This document shows positions 35,125-43,877 of a DNA stretch of 64,000 bases, piece after piece. A model generated the notes under the pieces. It did no database searches. It was not told where the DNA came from and saw only the letters and a list, made by a program, of their open reading frames with translations. The first letter of the stretch is position 1. Each line of letters starts with the position of its first letter. The translations under genes were made by a program, and so were the position numbers. This DNA is from CAVVEQ01 sp963804865 (GTDB lineage Bacteria > Chloroflexota > Anaerolineae > Anaerolineales > Anaerolineaceae): positions 1 through 64,000 of the forward strand of contig CAWDSH010000034.1 of assembly GCA_963804865.1 (NCBI GenBank), read 5' to 3'.

Positions 35125-35907
35125 ATGGGTAAATATGGAGACATACGATTGGAGTTCATGGACGAGCGCACACGCATCCTGGATGCTTTGACGCAGCCCG
35201 AGAACAAGCACATGATCCTTCGCTTGATCGGTGCACTTGCATTCCGCACCCACTGCCCGCAGTACGGCTATTTCCAGGAAGCCATGGGGCGTGTTTTTAC
35301 CGATATCGATTTCGCCGGATATTCCAACCAATTCAAGGATATCGTGCGCTTATTTCCAGAGTTGGGATACAAGGAAGACAAGATGGTGACGCGCCTGTTT
35401 GGCGATTTCCGCTTGATCTTCCATGACCCCGTCTATGGACGCCACATTGATATTTTCCTGAATAAGCTCGATTTCTGCCACGTTCTTCCCCTGGTGGGAA
35501 GGCTTGAAGCTGAAGCGCTTACCCTGCCCCTGGCGGAGTTGATCGTAGAGAAGATGCAGATCGTGCAGATCAACGAAAAGGATGTCATCGATACGATCAT
35601 GCTGATGCGCGAGCATCCGGTGGGACCGGGCGATAAGGAGATGATCAACGGCAAGATCATCAGCACGCTGACTGCCAATGATTGGGGGCTCTGGCGCACG
35701 CTCACCGGAAACCTGGCGCTGGTGGATCAATACCTGGATAAATATCCTTCTCTTACTGAAGAAGATCGCAAGGTGGTGCGCGACCGCATCAAGGAACTGC
35801 GATCCTGGATCGATGCCGCACCGAAATCGCTCAAGTGGAAAACGCGCAACGCGATTGGCGATAAGTTGAAGTGGTACAAGGATGTAGAAGAACTCGAAAA
35901 CCGTTAA
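35125..35907 (+). CDS. Nucleotidyltransferase-fold protein
   Basis: A 260-residue protein of uncertain family. The stretch LIGALAFRTHCPQYGYFQEA, then GRVFTDIDFAGYSNQ (residues 31-70), followed by FGDFRLIFHDPVYGRHIDIF, resembles the G(S/G)x9-13DxD nucleotidyltransferase core. Here DIDFA holds the paired acidic residues and RHIDIF the third Asp. The C-terminal half is helical (EMINGKIISTLTANDWGLWR to WYKDVEELEN). Such folds transfer nucleotides to small molecules or act as inactive antitoxin-like domains (AbiEii/MNT). In this operon, with a kinase, an aminotransferase and a phosphatase, transfer to a phosphorylated intermediate is a reasonable guess. The gap to the aminotransferase is about 80 bases. 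Confidence 0.55.
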   Translation: MGKYGDIRLEFMDERTRILDALTQPENKHMILRLIGALAFRTHCPQYGYFQEAMGRVFTDIDFAGYSNQFKDIVRLFPELGYKEDKMVTRLFGDFRLIFHDPVYGRHIDIFLNKLDFCHVLPLVGRLEAEALTLPLAELIVEKMQIVQINEKDVIDTIMLMREHPVGPGDKEMINGKIISTLTANDWGLWRTLTGNLALVDQYLDKYPSLTEEDRKVVRDRIKELRSWIDAAPKSLKWKTRNAIGDKLKWYKDVEELENR

Positions 35908-35987
35908 GTCATTTCTCTGCTGCGATGATGCTGGATGAGATCCATCCCCCATCAACCCCAGCGGTTATTTCAGAAAGGTAATTGATA

Positions 35988-37103
35988 ATGAAATCCATTG
36001 AAGAATTCATCGTCCCCTGGGTACGCGAAGCCGAATCTTACAGCGACAAGCACATGGACTTCGCCTGGGAACACCCGGACATCCTGAGAATGATGTCCAA
36101 TGAAAACCTGCTCACCCCGTCGCCATCGGTTCTGGATGCCGTGATGGCAGCTGCAAAGATGGGTAATCTCTATCCCGGTTCCGGGAAACGCGTCCGGGAG
36201 CTGCTCGGCAAGCGCGCCGGATTGACAGCGGATAACGTGATTCTGGGCAACGGATCCACGGATGTGATCAACTTCATCATCCATACTTTTGTGGCTCCTG
36301 GCGAGGATGTGGTCATTTCTGTACCGACTTTCCCGATGTATGTGACCCGCACGCGCATTAACGGCGGCAATCCCATATTGGTGCCGATGACACCTGATTT
36401 TTATTGGGACATGGATGCCATCCTGATTGCCGTTACTCCCAAAACCAAGTTGATCTTCATTTGCAGCCCGAATAATCCCACCGGGAACATGATCAAGGAC
36501 GAAGACCTGAAACGCATTCTTGACCTCGGCGTCCCCACCTTCCTGGATGAAGCATATTTTGAATTGGAGACCGAGCCAAAATCAAGGACTTATTTGTTCA
36601 AGGATTATCCCAACCTGATCATCAACCGCACCCTTTCCAAGGCATATGGCATTGCCGGCATGCGGGTGGGCTACGCCCTGGCTGATGAAAAGATCATTGC
36701 CTTTTTCAACCGCTCGCGCATCCCCTGGAACGTGAGCCTGCTGGCGCTGGCTGCTGCAGAGGCTGTGCTCCAGGACGAGGAAGATCACCAGCGGAAGCGT
36801 AAGAACACGATCGAAGGTCGCAACTATCTCATAGACCAGCTTGACGAGATCCCGGGCATTAAAGCGTATCCCTCGGAAGGCAATTTCGTCCTCTTTGACG
36901 CGAGCTGCCTGGGAAAGACCTCCCTGGAAATACGAGACGATATCATCGCCAAAGGCATATTCATCCGCCCCATGGAAGGTCACCAGACCAAAGCGGGGTT
37001 CATGCGGGTGACCGTGGGAACGCCGGAGATGAACGAACGGTTTATCAAGATCTTCCGTCAATATATTGAAGATGTGATGGCGACGAAAAAAATGGATGTG
37101 TGA
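35988..37103 (+). CDS. PLP-dependent aminotransferase, class I/II (histidinol-phosphate aminotransferase-like)
   Basis: A 371-residue fold-type I enzyme. The cofactor is held by Lys in NRTLSKAYGIAGMRVGYALA (about residue 215) and by SPNNPTGNMIKDEDL (the Asn ring contact). LGNGSTDVINFIIHTFVAPG is the phosphate-binding region and MSNENLLTPSPSVLDA the N-terminal signature of HisC-like enzymes. HisC-type aminotransferases act on imidazole-acetol phosphate; close relatives use tyrosine, L-threonine-phosphate or other phosphorylated amino compounds, which would fit a kinase-containing operon. The start ATG at 35988 follows AGAAAGGTAATTG; the upstream TTG at 35982 is less likely. No histidine biosynthetic gene is nearby, so biosynthetic HisC is not favoured. 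Confidence 0.85.
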   Translation: MKSIEEFIVPWVREAESYSDKHMDFAWEHPDILRMMSNENLLTPSPSVLDAVMAAAKMGNLYPGSGKRVRELLGKRAGLTADNVILGNGSTDVINFIIHTFVAPGEDVVISVPTFPMYVTRTRINGGNPILVPMTPDFYWDMDAILIAVTPKTKLIFICSPNNPTGNMIKDEDLKRILDLGVPTFLDEAYFELETEPKSRTYLFKDYPNLIINRTLSKAYGIAGMRVGYALADEKIIAFFNRSRIPWNVSLLALAAAEAVLQDEEDHQRKRKNTIEGRNYLIDQLDEIPGIKAYPSEGNFVLFDASCLGKTSLEIRDDIIAKGIFIRPMEGHQTKAGFMRVTVGTPEMNERFIKIFRQYIEDVMATKKMDV

Positions 37104-37150
37104 GTGAGCCCAATTAAAGGTCTCTTCCATCATTGCAAACAACCAGGACT

Positions 37151-38683
37151 ATGAACAAAAAATATATCCTCGCGCATGATACAGGCACCGGCGGTGACAA
37201 GGCAGTCCTCACCGATCTCAAGGGAAAAGTCATTCATTCCGTATACCAGGATTATGGGCTGATCTATCCACGCCCGGAATGGGCGGAACAGGATCCGGAA
37301 GAACTCTGGCAGACCGTGGCTGCCACTACCAAAAAGGTGATTGCCGAAGCCAAGATTGATCCAGGCGAGATCCTCGGAGTGGGCATCTCAGCCCAGATGT
37401 TCAACCTGCTGCCGGTGGACGAACATGGAAAACCGCTTACCCGCATGTTGAGCTGGCTGGACCTGCGTTCGGTGAAACAGGCAGACCGCATCCTCGCAGG
37501 TGATAATCCAAAATTCTTTTTCGATAAAACGGGCAACATCCCCACCGCCAAGGATATCATCCCCAAAATCCTCTGGCTCAAGGAAGAAGAGCCGGAAATC
37601 TGGGACCATACCGCCTACCTGTTGGATTGCAAAGAATACATCATTCACAAACTAACCGGTAAATTTGCCACGGACTGGCACGGTGCCTCGGTTTACTTCC
37701 TTTTTGATCCGAAGAAGAAGGAATGGTCGAAGGAAGTATGCGCACTGCTGGGTATCCCGTTGGAGAAACTACCGCCGGCATACCCCTGCACCGAAGTGAT
37801 CGGCGCAGTGACCAGCGAAGCTGCCATTTTGTGTGGACTCGCGGAAGGTACTCCCGTTGTGATTTGCGCTGGAGATGTGGGCGTGGCGCAATCCGGATCG
37901 GGTGCCAACCGGGATGGCAAGGCCCATCTTTGCATTGGAACTGCCACCTGGGTGGGCGTTTCGACCAGTACTTTCCTCAACGATCCCGTGAAACCCTACT
38001 GGGGATTGAACCACATCGATCCGGGTAAATACGTGATCGCCGGCGAGATGGAAACGGGCGGCGGTGCGCTGATGTGGTTTCGCGATCTCTTCTGCCAGGA
38101 GGAAGCCCGCCAGGCGGAAGAATTGGGGATTTCAACCTATGCCCTGCTCAGCCGCATGGCGGATGAGATCGAACCCGGATCCGAACACCTGATCTTCACC
38201 CCCTGGCTTTCCGGTGAACGCGCCCCGGTGCTGGATCATTACGCTCGCGGCGGGTTTAATGGCATGACGATGAGCCATACCAAGAAACACCTGGCGCGCT
38301 CCGTCATGGAAGGTGTGGCTTATCACGTGCGTTGGATCTGCGAAGCCATGGAGCATACTGGATTAAGACTTAACGAGATCAACACCATCGGGGGCGGCGC
38401 CACCAGTAAAACCTGGACTCAGATCATCTCGGATGTGACCCAACGTGAGCTTAAGATTGTGGAACATCCCCTGGAAGCAGGTGCCATGGGGGCTGCGCTG
38501 ACCGTTGCGGTGGGCATGGGCATTTACCCCAACATGGACGCTGTGGATGATTTGATCGAAATCGCCCGGGTGGTCAAGCCCAATCCAGTCAACCAAAAGC
38601 GGTATGATGATATGTATGCCGCGTATCGATCGCTTTACGACGCGCTCTCACCCATCTATCATAAATTACACGAGGTGACATGA
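37151..38683 (+). CDS. FGGY-family carbohydrate kinase (xylulokinase/glycerol kinase type)
   Basis: A 510-residue kinase with both actin-like halves. The N-terminal phosphate-binding region is ILAHDTGTGGDKAVLTDLKG and the C-terminal signature is IGGGATSKTWTQIISDVTQR (about residue 410). ICAGDVGVAQSGSGANRDGK holds the catalytic Asp region and FTPWLSGERAPVLDHYARGG another family motif. FGGY kinases phosphorylate sugars and polyols (xylulose, ribulose, glycerol, fuculose), and the exact sugar cannot be called. The ATG at 37151 is preferred to the ATG at 37133 because the latter adds a non-conserved MQTTRT. The stop overlaps the start of the NERD gene (ATGA), so they are translationally coupled. 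Confidence 0.9.
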   Translation: MNKKYILAHDTGTGGDKAVLTDLKGKVIHSVYQDYGLIYPRPEWAEQDPEELWQTVAATTKKVIAEAKIDPGEILGVGISAQMFNLLPVDEHGKPLTRMLSWLDLRSVKQADRILAGDNPKFFFDKTGNIPTAKDIIPKILWLKEEEPEIWDHTAYLLDCKEYIIHKLTGKFATDWHGASVYFLFDPKKKEWSKEVCALLGIPLEKLPPAYPCTEVIGAVTSEAAILCGLAEGTPVVICAGDVGVAQSGSGANRDGKAHLCIGTATWVGVSTSTFLNDPVKPYWGLNHIDPGKYVIAGEMETGGGALMWFRDLFCQEEARQAEELGISTYALLSRMADEIEPGSEHLIFTPWLSGERAPVLDHYARGGFNGMTMSHTKKHLARSVMEGVAYHVRWICEAMEHTGLRLNEINTIGGGATSKTWTQIISDVTQRELKIVEHPLEAGAMGAALTVAVGMGIYPNMDAVDDLIEIARVVKPNPVNQKRYDDMYAAYRSLYDALSPIYHKLHEVT

Positions 38684-39387
38684 AATCGATCCAGAACTTT
38701 CCCAGGATGAGAAAAATGGCTTCGCTCGCCCATACCGGCAGCGTGGGTGGTCTGCTGCTTTTGTTGGGGGGAGTGGTTCTCTCGCTCTTTGTCCCCAGCC
38801 TCTCGACACTCTCCCTCATACTCATGCTGGCTGGCGTGGTCATATCCGTGCTGGGAATCCACTATGCCAACCTTTGGGTGAAACGTCCCCGCCCGGAAGT
38901 GTCGCTGGATACTGAACTGAAAGGTCTCACCGACAGTTATCGCCTTTATCATTACCCCGAACTGCCGTACGACCATATCCTGTTGAGTCCATCAGGTGTA
39001 TTCGTGCTCGAGACGGTAAATCTCGAAGGAGAGTTTGCCTACCAGGATGGCAAGTGGAAGGAAAAAATGACCATCGGAAGGGCGGTCCGTTACATCGTCG
39101 AGGAACACCTGGGTGATCCGATCCGGGATGCATTGGATTATGCCGCCAATCTTGAAGATCACTTTAAGGCGGAGGCTGGGGTGAAAACGGTCGTCACACC
39201 ATTGGTTGTTTTCATCAACCCCAGGGCGGATATCCTGATCAAGAATGCGCCCGTGGTGGTTACCACCCCAAAGAAACTTAAATCCCTTGTAACCAGTAAA
39301 ACTGCGAAATTACCTGCAGAAATCTACGGCAAAATCCAGGCATTCCTGGATGGCAGGATGCCAGAAATTGCGTTGGAACAGGGCTGA
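38680..39387 (+). CDS. Membrane-anchored NERD-domain protein
   Basis: A 235-residue protein with two hydrophobic helices near the N-terminus (VGGLLLLLGGVVLSLFVPSL, LSLILMLAGVVISVLGIHYA). A cytoplasmic-type domain follows: PRPEVSLDTELKGLTDSYRL, YDHILLSPSGVFVLETVNLE, GKWKEKMTIGRAVRYIVEEH and GVKTVVTPLVVFINPRADIL. This matches the nuclease-related domain (NERD), found in many bacterial membrane proteins and restriction-like contexts, though many copies are not nucleases. The start overlaps the FGGY kinase stop by 4 bases. Its place in a catabolic operon is unexpected. The terminator at 39406-39443 follows. Confidence 0.75.
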   Translation: MKSIQNFPRMRKMASLAHTGSVGGLLLLLGGVVLSLFVPSLSTLSLILMLAGVVISVLGIHYANLWVKRPRPEVSLDTELKGLTDSYRLYHYPELPYDHILLSPSGVFVLETVNLEGEFAYQDGKWKEKMTIGRAVRYIVEEHLGDPIRDALDYAANLEDHFKAEAGVKTVVTPLVVFINPRADILIKNAPVVVTTPKKLKSLVTSKTAKLPAEIYGKIQAFLDGRMPEIALEQG

Positions 39388-39405
39388 TTACCAGTTTAAA
39401 TACAT

Positions 39406-39443
39406 CAACCGGGCATAGCGGACATGCCCGGTTGTTTTTTTAT
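39406..39443 (+). terminator. Rho-independent terminator of the GntR operon
   Basis: CAACCGGGCAT (39406-39416) and ATGCCCGGTTG (39424-39434), an 11-bp perfect stem with a 7-base loop, followed by TTTTTTTAT. It separates the plus-strand operon from the convergent DegV gene. Confidence 0.85.
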
Positions 39444-39448
39444 TTGGA

Positions 39449-40312
39449 TTAGAGTAAACCCGAAAAGGTATCAAAAGGCGCAACCGCCAACCCGACCAAT
39501 CCGGGGCCGGTATGCGCGCCAAGCACCGGCGCGATCGAGGTCAACGGTTCGAGCACCAGGTCAAAGTGTTTTTTTAGTTCTTCCACCATGAGCGCGGCAC
39601 CCTCGGGATTATTGCCATGCAACGGCTGCACGCGCAGTTTGCTGCCTTCCGGGTTCCAATTGAGCACTTTATTCGCCATCTTTTGGATGGAGCGCTTGAG
39701 CGTGAAATCCTGCCCGTAAGTGACGTATGTACCCCGCTCCTTCTCCACGCCGATAATGGGCTTGATATTCAACATGGAAGCCATCAAGCCTTTAATATGG
39801 CTGATACGCCCACCATGGATCAGGTACTTTAATGTAGCGACCGTGAACATGGCTTCAGTTTTCGCACTGATCTCGGATAATTTTGAAACGATCTTATCCA
39901 TAGACCAGCCAACTTTCACAGCCAGTGCAGCCGCCTGCACCTGCCAGCCCAACGGGCAGGAAAGCGTGTGGCTATCGAAGAAGGTCACCTTTGCTTCAGG
40001 AACCATGGAAGCACCCGTGCGGGCTGAATCCATCGTCCCGCTCAAACCCGAAGAAATGTGAATCGACAGGATCTCTTCACCGGATTTTGCAAGCTCGCGG
40101 TAAAGTTCGGCAAATTCCCCGCTGGATGGCTGGGATGTGGTCGGAAAACTGTCCGTGCTGCTGATCAAATCGTAGAATTCCGCCGGCTGGATATCCACGC
40201 CGCTGGTGTAAGTCTTTCCATCCAGGGTAAAGCGCAATCTTGCACAGGTGATATCCAAATCATTTAACTGCTCTTCTGCCAAATCCATGGCACTATCCGA
40301 CACAATTTTCAT
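39449..40312 (-). CDS. DegV-family fatty-acid-binding protein
   Basis: A 287-residue member of the DegV family. MKIVSDSAMDLAEEQLNDLD has the SDSxxDL start and FPTTSQPSSGEFAELYRELA the TSQPSxGxF loop. ILSIHISSGLSGTMDSARTG and TVATLKYLIHGGRISHIKG are the other conserved blocks. DegV proteins (for example FakB in staphylococci) bind fatty acids and hand them to fatty-acid kinase. No FakA homologue is in this window. The start is taken at ATG 40310-40312 because MEDE upstream is not conserved. It is downstream of two SDR genes and a TetR gene, so it may be the last member of a lipid-related operon. Confidence 0.85.
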   Translation of the reverse strand: MKIVSDSAMDLAEEQLNDLDITCARLRFTLDGKTYTSGVDIQPAEFYDLISSTDSFPTTSQPSSGEFAELYRELAKSGEEILSIHISSGLSGTMDSARTGASMVPEAKVTFFDSHTLSCPLGWQVQAAALAVKVGWSMDKIVSKLSEISAKTEAMFTVATLKYLIHGGRISHIKGLMASMLNIKPIIGVEKERGTYVTYGQDFTLKRSIQKMANKVLNWNPEGSKLRVQPLHGNNPEGAALMVEELKKHFDLVLEPLTSIAPVLGAHTGPGLVGLAVAPFDTFSGLL

Positions 40313-40326
40313 TTCATCCTCCAAAT

Positions 40327-41181
40327 TTATTTCTTTTTATTAATATTGACCGTGCATCTTACATCCACCGGTACTGGTTGCCTTTGATTGAGCAAAATGG
40401 GACCGATTTGATCGATCAACCAGCCAAAACCGATCTCCAGCCAGGGAGAAAGACCCAGGTAACCGGGCACATAGATAACTCTGCGGGGACGACGGATCGC
40501 AGACCAGATGGCATTGGCAACTTTCTCCGGTGAAATCGCAAATCTTTCGCCTGGAGTCCGGCGCCGACCAGTTGAAGCCTGTTGGGCTGTATCGTAGAAT
40601 TCGGTGGTCACCGACCCTGGTCGAATGACCGTGGCATGAACATGAGTCCCTTTTAATTCCCTGAAAAGCGCGGTGGTAAAAGAATCCATAAAGGATTTCG
40701 TAGCAGAATAGATTGCCACGCCCTGATTGGGAAGCTTACCGACGATCGATCCGATATTGATGATATGACCCTGCCCCTGCCGCAGCATATCCTTCAGGAA
40801 AAGAAGGCTGAGATGTACAACAGCTGAAACATTCAACTGCAAAATATGTTCCGCTGTTACCCACGGCATTTCTGCGGCGAAACCGTAATAACCCATCCCG
40901 GCATTATTGACCAGAATATCCAGTGATCCGTGCTTTGCCATGATCTGATCGTAAATCCGGATCCTTTCAGATTCAAGGGAAAGGTCCGCGGTGATTATCT
41001 CCGCTTCTCCGCCATCCACCCGGATCTTTTGTGCAAGAGCCTCGAGCCGACCTGTACGGCGGGCAAGCAGGAGCAGTTTTGACCCAAAGCGGGATAATTT
41101 AAGCGCAGTAGCTTCGCCGATGCCGCTTGAAGCTCCGGTGATGAGGACTGTCTTGCCTGATAAAGGTAATAATGGATTCAT
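40327..41181 (-). CDS. Classical short-chain dehydrogenase/reductase
   Basis: A 284-residue SDR. TVLITGASSGIGEATALKLS (residues about 10-29) binds NAD(P), with LARRTGRLEAL favouring NADP. LDILVNNAGMGYYGFAAEMP has the NNAG structural motif. IINIGSIVGKLPNQGVAIYS followed by ATKSFM gives the catalytic Ser-Tyr-Lys set (S around 144, Y157xxxK161). The C-terminal end is hydrophobic and basic. Substrate unknown; relatives include 3-oxoacyl and lipid oxidoreductases such as YqjQ-type proteins. The 33-base gap from the upstream extended SDR gene suggests one transcript. Confidence 0.85.
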   Translation of the reverse strand: MNPLLPLSGKTVLITGASSGIGEATALKLSRFGSKLLLLARRTGRLEALAQKIRVDGGEAEIITADLSLESERIRIYDQIMAKHGSLDILVNNAGMGYYGFAAEMPWVTAEHILQLNVSAVVHLSLLFLKDMLRQGQGHIINIGSIVGKLPNQGVAIYSATKSFMDSFTTALFRELKGTHVHATVIRPGSVTTEFYDTAQQASTGRRRTPGERFAISPEKVANAIWSAIRRPRRVIYVPGYLGLSPWLEIGFGWLIDQIGPILLNQRQPVPVDVRCTVNINKKK

Positions 41182-41214
41182 TCTGAAATCGGTAAATACA
41201 TCGGTAATCAGATT

Positions 41215-42228
41215 TTACTTTTTTACGGTCAAAATCCGTCGTTTTTTGAACAACTTCTGGTTATCCATGAACCAGCGCAGGGTATCATCCACGGTGTGTT
41301 CCAGCGACCTGGCTTTATAACCCAGCTCCGTTTGGGCTTTATTGCAGCTGAAATTGGAATTGCCCATGACCGTTTCAAGGGAATAGCGGGTGAACTTCGC
41401 CTTGATTCTGGTCATCCGGTAGAAAAAGGGAGTGAAGTTTGCGACGAACATCGCCAGGGAAAGTGGCAATTTGATCGAAGGATTCCGGCGGTTGGTTTTT
41501 TCATTGACAAGCGCTTTCAACGTTGTAAGCCGGATACGTTCCCCCGAGAGAATATATACCTCTCCGCGGCGCCCTTTTTCGCCAGCGAGTACATGCCCGC
41601 GAGCCACGTCGCGGACATCGACAAAGTCGTAGCTGCCATCAATGAGCACGGTGGGGGTGTTCTTCATGAATTCAAGCAGCAATGATCCCATTTCTGATTT
41701 TCTATAATCGTAGGGACCGATCACTCCCGTGGGGCAGACAATCACGGCGTCCAGTCCTTCCTTCGCCGCTTGCAGGACTGCCAGTGAAGCTTCAGCTTTT
41801 GTGCGATCGTAATCACCCATGTGATTCGCGGTATCAAAACCGACACATTCATCGATCACATTTCCCTCGGGAATGTGACGCAGGGCATGGATCGAGCTGG
41901 TATATACCAATTTGCGGACATGCCGTCTGCGGCAGGCTGCAATGATATTCCTGGTACCTTCCACATTGATCCTGTACATTTTGTCGTATTGACCCGGCAT
42001 GATGGAGATCATCCCTGCAAGGTGATAAACCGTTCTCACGCCGTGCATCGCTTTTTCCACACTCTCTGGATCCAGGATATCGCCATCGATGATCTCGATA
42101 TCCAGGTCTTTCAGCGGGGTGATATCTTCCCCGCGCAGGATAAATGCGCGCACTTTTTGTCCACGTAGCAGGAGCTCCCGGATAACAACGTTACCAATAT
42201 GCCCGGTGGCCCCGGTCACTAAATTCAT
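41215..42228 (-). CDS. Extended SDR / NAD-dependent epimerase-dehydratase (dihydroflavonol reductase-like)
   Basis: A 337-residue extended SDR. MNLVTGATGHIGNVVIRELL holds the GxxGxxG nucleotide site and VYHLAGMISIMPGQYDKMYR the conserved HLA region. The active-site Tyr-Lys is in MGDYDRTKAEASLAVL, with Ser at YTSSIHALR. It continues with VIVCPTGVIGPYDYRKSEMG and ends with a domain for substrate binding. The closest types are dihydroflavonol-4-reductase/3beta-HSD-like reductases acting on ketones of lipids or polyketides. Its ATG overlaps the TetR stop by 4 bases (ATGA), so the TetR regulator, both SDRs and DegV probably form an operon. Confidence 0.85.
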   Translation of the reverse strand: MNLVTGATGHIGNVVIRELLLRGQKVRAFILRGEDITPLKDLDIEIIDGDILDPESVEKAMHGVRTVYHLAGMISIMPGQYDKMYRINVEGTRNIIAACRRRHVRKLVYTSSIHALRHIPEGNVIDECVGFDTANHMGDYDRTKAEASLAVLQAAKEGLDAVIVCPTGVIGPYDYRKSEMGSLLLEFMKNTPTVLIDGSYDFVDVRDVARGHVLAGEKGRRGEVYILSGERIRLTTLKALVNEKTNRRNPSIKLPLSLAMFVANFTPFFYRMTRIKAKFTRYSLETVMGNSNFSCNKAQTELGYKARSLEHTVDDTLRWFMDNQKLFKKRRILTVKK

Positions 42229-42821
42229 ACATCCCTCCTCTTCAAACCATCAATAAAGAATTGCATGCTTTTAACAGTAACCTTATCCCACTCAGCGGCC
42301 TCGGGGTCCATCAAACCCTGCGCAAGGATGCCAATCGCCAATCCAATGATCGTTCTTGCAGCCACGTCTGCATCCACATCCCTGATGGATCCTTCAGTGA
42401 TGCCTTTTCTTATAAAACCTGCAAATATTTCGGTGTAACGCCGGTAAGGTGTTACCGTCGTCTTCCAGATTTCCGGATCGTGAAGTGACTGATCCCAGAA
42501 TTCAATGAACATGGACAGGTGACCATTTGCTGCGGTAAAAATACCGTGGGTGAGGGTGGCCATTTTCAATAATGCCTGGGGAATGTTACCCGTGCTGGCG
42601 ACCATGGCGGTCATCTGCTCATCCAATTCCTGCAGCCAATCCTCCAGGATCGAAACGAATACCGCCTGCTTGGTGGGGAAGTGATGGTAAAACGCGCCCT
42701 TGCTGACCCCAGCTTCCGTGCAAATCTCAGCCACACCGGTAGCGTCATAACCCTGGCGTGAAAACAAGGCCAGCCCTGCATTGATGATATTCGTGCGAGT
42801 TTCCTGGGAACGTTCCTGCAT
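42225..42821 (-). CDS. TetR-family transcriptional regulator
   Basis: A 198-residue regulator with an N-terminal TetR DNA-binding domain: TRTNIINAGLALFSRQGYDA, then TGVAEICTEAGVSKGAFYHH, FPTKQAVFVSILEDW (residues 8-62). The rest is an all-helical ligand-binding domain. It heads the operon and has a perfect palindromic operator 17 bases upstream of its start (42838-42861), so it is autoregulated. Relatives control fatty-acid or efflux genes in response to acyl or hydrophobic ligands, which fits the DegV and SDR neighbours. Confidence 0.9.
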   Translation of the reverse strand: MQERSQETRTNIINAGLALFSRQGYDATGVAEICTEAGVSKGAFYHHFPTKQAVFVSILEDWLQELDEQMTAMVASTGNIPQALLKMATLTHGIFTAANGHLSMFIEFWDQSLHDPEIWKTTVTPYRRYTEIFAGFIRKGITEGSIRDVDADVAARTIIGLAIGILAQGLMDPEAAEWDKVTVKSMQFFIDGLKRRDV

Positions 42822-42837
42822 GGAAATGTAATCCTTT

Positions 42838-42861
42838 ATGATACCGACCAGTCGGTATCAT
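42838..42861. promoter_or_regulatory. TetR operator palindrome
   Basis: ATGATACCGAC (42838-42848), spacer CA, GTCGGTATCAT (42851-42861). The two 11-base arms are exact inverse complements, the form of a TetR/AcrR-type operator (core ATACCGAC-NN-GTCGGTAT). Confidence 0.85.
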
Positions 42862-42948
42862 ATTATCTTAATTTTATATACGAGTCAATATGAAAATGAT
42901 TACAGAATCGTTAAGAATTATTAAATGGGGATTGATTAATAAATAATA

Positions 42949-43821
42949 TCAATCGTTTTTGTGCGTGAAGTTCTGCATACTGGCGGTGGGTTGGGTCCGC
43001 CGGGTCTCCGCCACCGCCCTGCGCTCCACAGCTTCAGAACGCAAGGGATTGACCAGGTATTTCACCAACAGAGTCGTTCGGGAAGCGCATTCCGAACCGA
43101 TTTCCTCAAGGATCCCTTCCAGCCAGGCGTGGTAAGACTGGACACCAATATATAGGGAACGACCGTTCTGCGGATAATGTCCCTGCAGGGCACAGATCAA
43201 TCCGCGCACATCCTCGACTGCGGGATGAAAGACCGGTCTGAGGTAGATCCCTTTGGGACCTTCAACGGCATGGACAAAGGCAAGAACATCACCTTCCCGC
43301 CGTAGAAACCAGCCGGATAACTGCCCCGACTGAATGGATTCAGCAGTGAGGATCAACGGCGGGATGACCGATTGGAGCAGGTTGCGGATGGGGATTTCGT
43401 CAATGGAGGCGGCTTCCACCCATTCATCCTTCCCGGGCTCACAATCTTTCGGCAGTTTCCATATGGACTGCCAACCGTATACAGAAAAACCCGCCTTGCG
43501 CAGGCAGGCAAAGGCCGGGTGGGATTCATCGATCTCGGCCAAAAGATTCAATGCACCCATCTCACCACTCTGGCAGACCAGTTCATCCAGCAAATAGGTC
43601 AATTGAGGAGGGCAGGCTGCACTTTCAGGCATCAGGAAAGTAAGATGTGCAGAGCGTTCGTTGACGCGATGGACAACCTGTCCAAGCAGGGGCAGTTCGC
43701 CCTTTTCCCCCGGTACAACCCCCGTGTAACTGCCCTTGGCAGGATGCAGCAGGGAAAGCAACGCTGTTGGTCCGGCTGGATTGCCCTGCGAGATATTCAG
43801 CGCTGAATCCAGGCTCAACAC
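42949..43821 (-). CDS. Uncharacterised protein with GNAT-like features, downstream of pdxT
   Basis: About 290 residues. I do not recognise a specific family; the layout resembles a divergent GNAT-type protein with two halves. AHLTFLMPESAACPPQLTYL, LLAEIDESHPAFACLRKAGF and SVYGWQSIWKLP match the ...AF.CLRKAGF.VY end of an acetyltransferase domain. A second half (about residues 130-260) has LQGHYPQNGRSLYIGVQSYH and HAWLEGILEEIG. The start is uncertain: the GTG at 43821 is used. Coding-like sequence (DVRSFALQDLLSLLRYQDQ) continues upstream in the same frame to the end of pdxT, without an ATG in phase. It is in the same operon as pdxS-pdxT, but a vitamin B6 role is not established. Confidence 0.5.
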   Translation of the reverse strand: MLSLDSALNISQGNPAGPTALLSLLHPAKGSYTGVVPGEKGELPLLGQVVHRVNERSAHLTFLMPESAACPPQLTYLLDELVCQSGEMGALNLLAEIDESHPAFACLRKAGFSVYGWQSIWKLPKDCEPGKDEWVEAASIDEIPIRNLLQSVIPPLILTAESIQSGQLSGWFLRREGDVLAFVHAVEGPKGIYLRPVFHPAVEDVRGLICALQGHYPQNGRSLYIGVQSYHAWLEGILEEIGSECASRTTLLVKYLVNPLRSEAVERRAVAETRRTQPTASMQNFTHKND

Positions 43822-43877
43822 CTGATCCTGGTAGCGAAGCAGGGAAAGAAGGTCCTGCAGGGCAAACGAACGGACGT

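Noticed and set aside
35988..37103. Biosynthetic hisC.
   Set aside because: No histidine genes nearby; it lies in a GntR-controlled operon with a kinase and permease, so the symbol is withheld.
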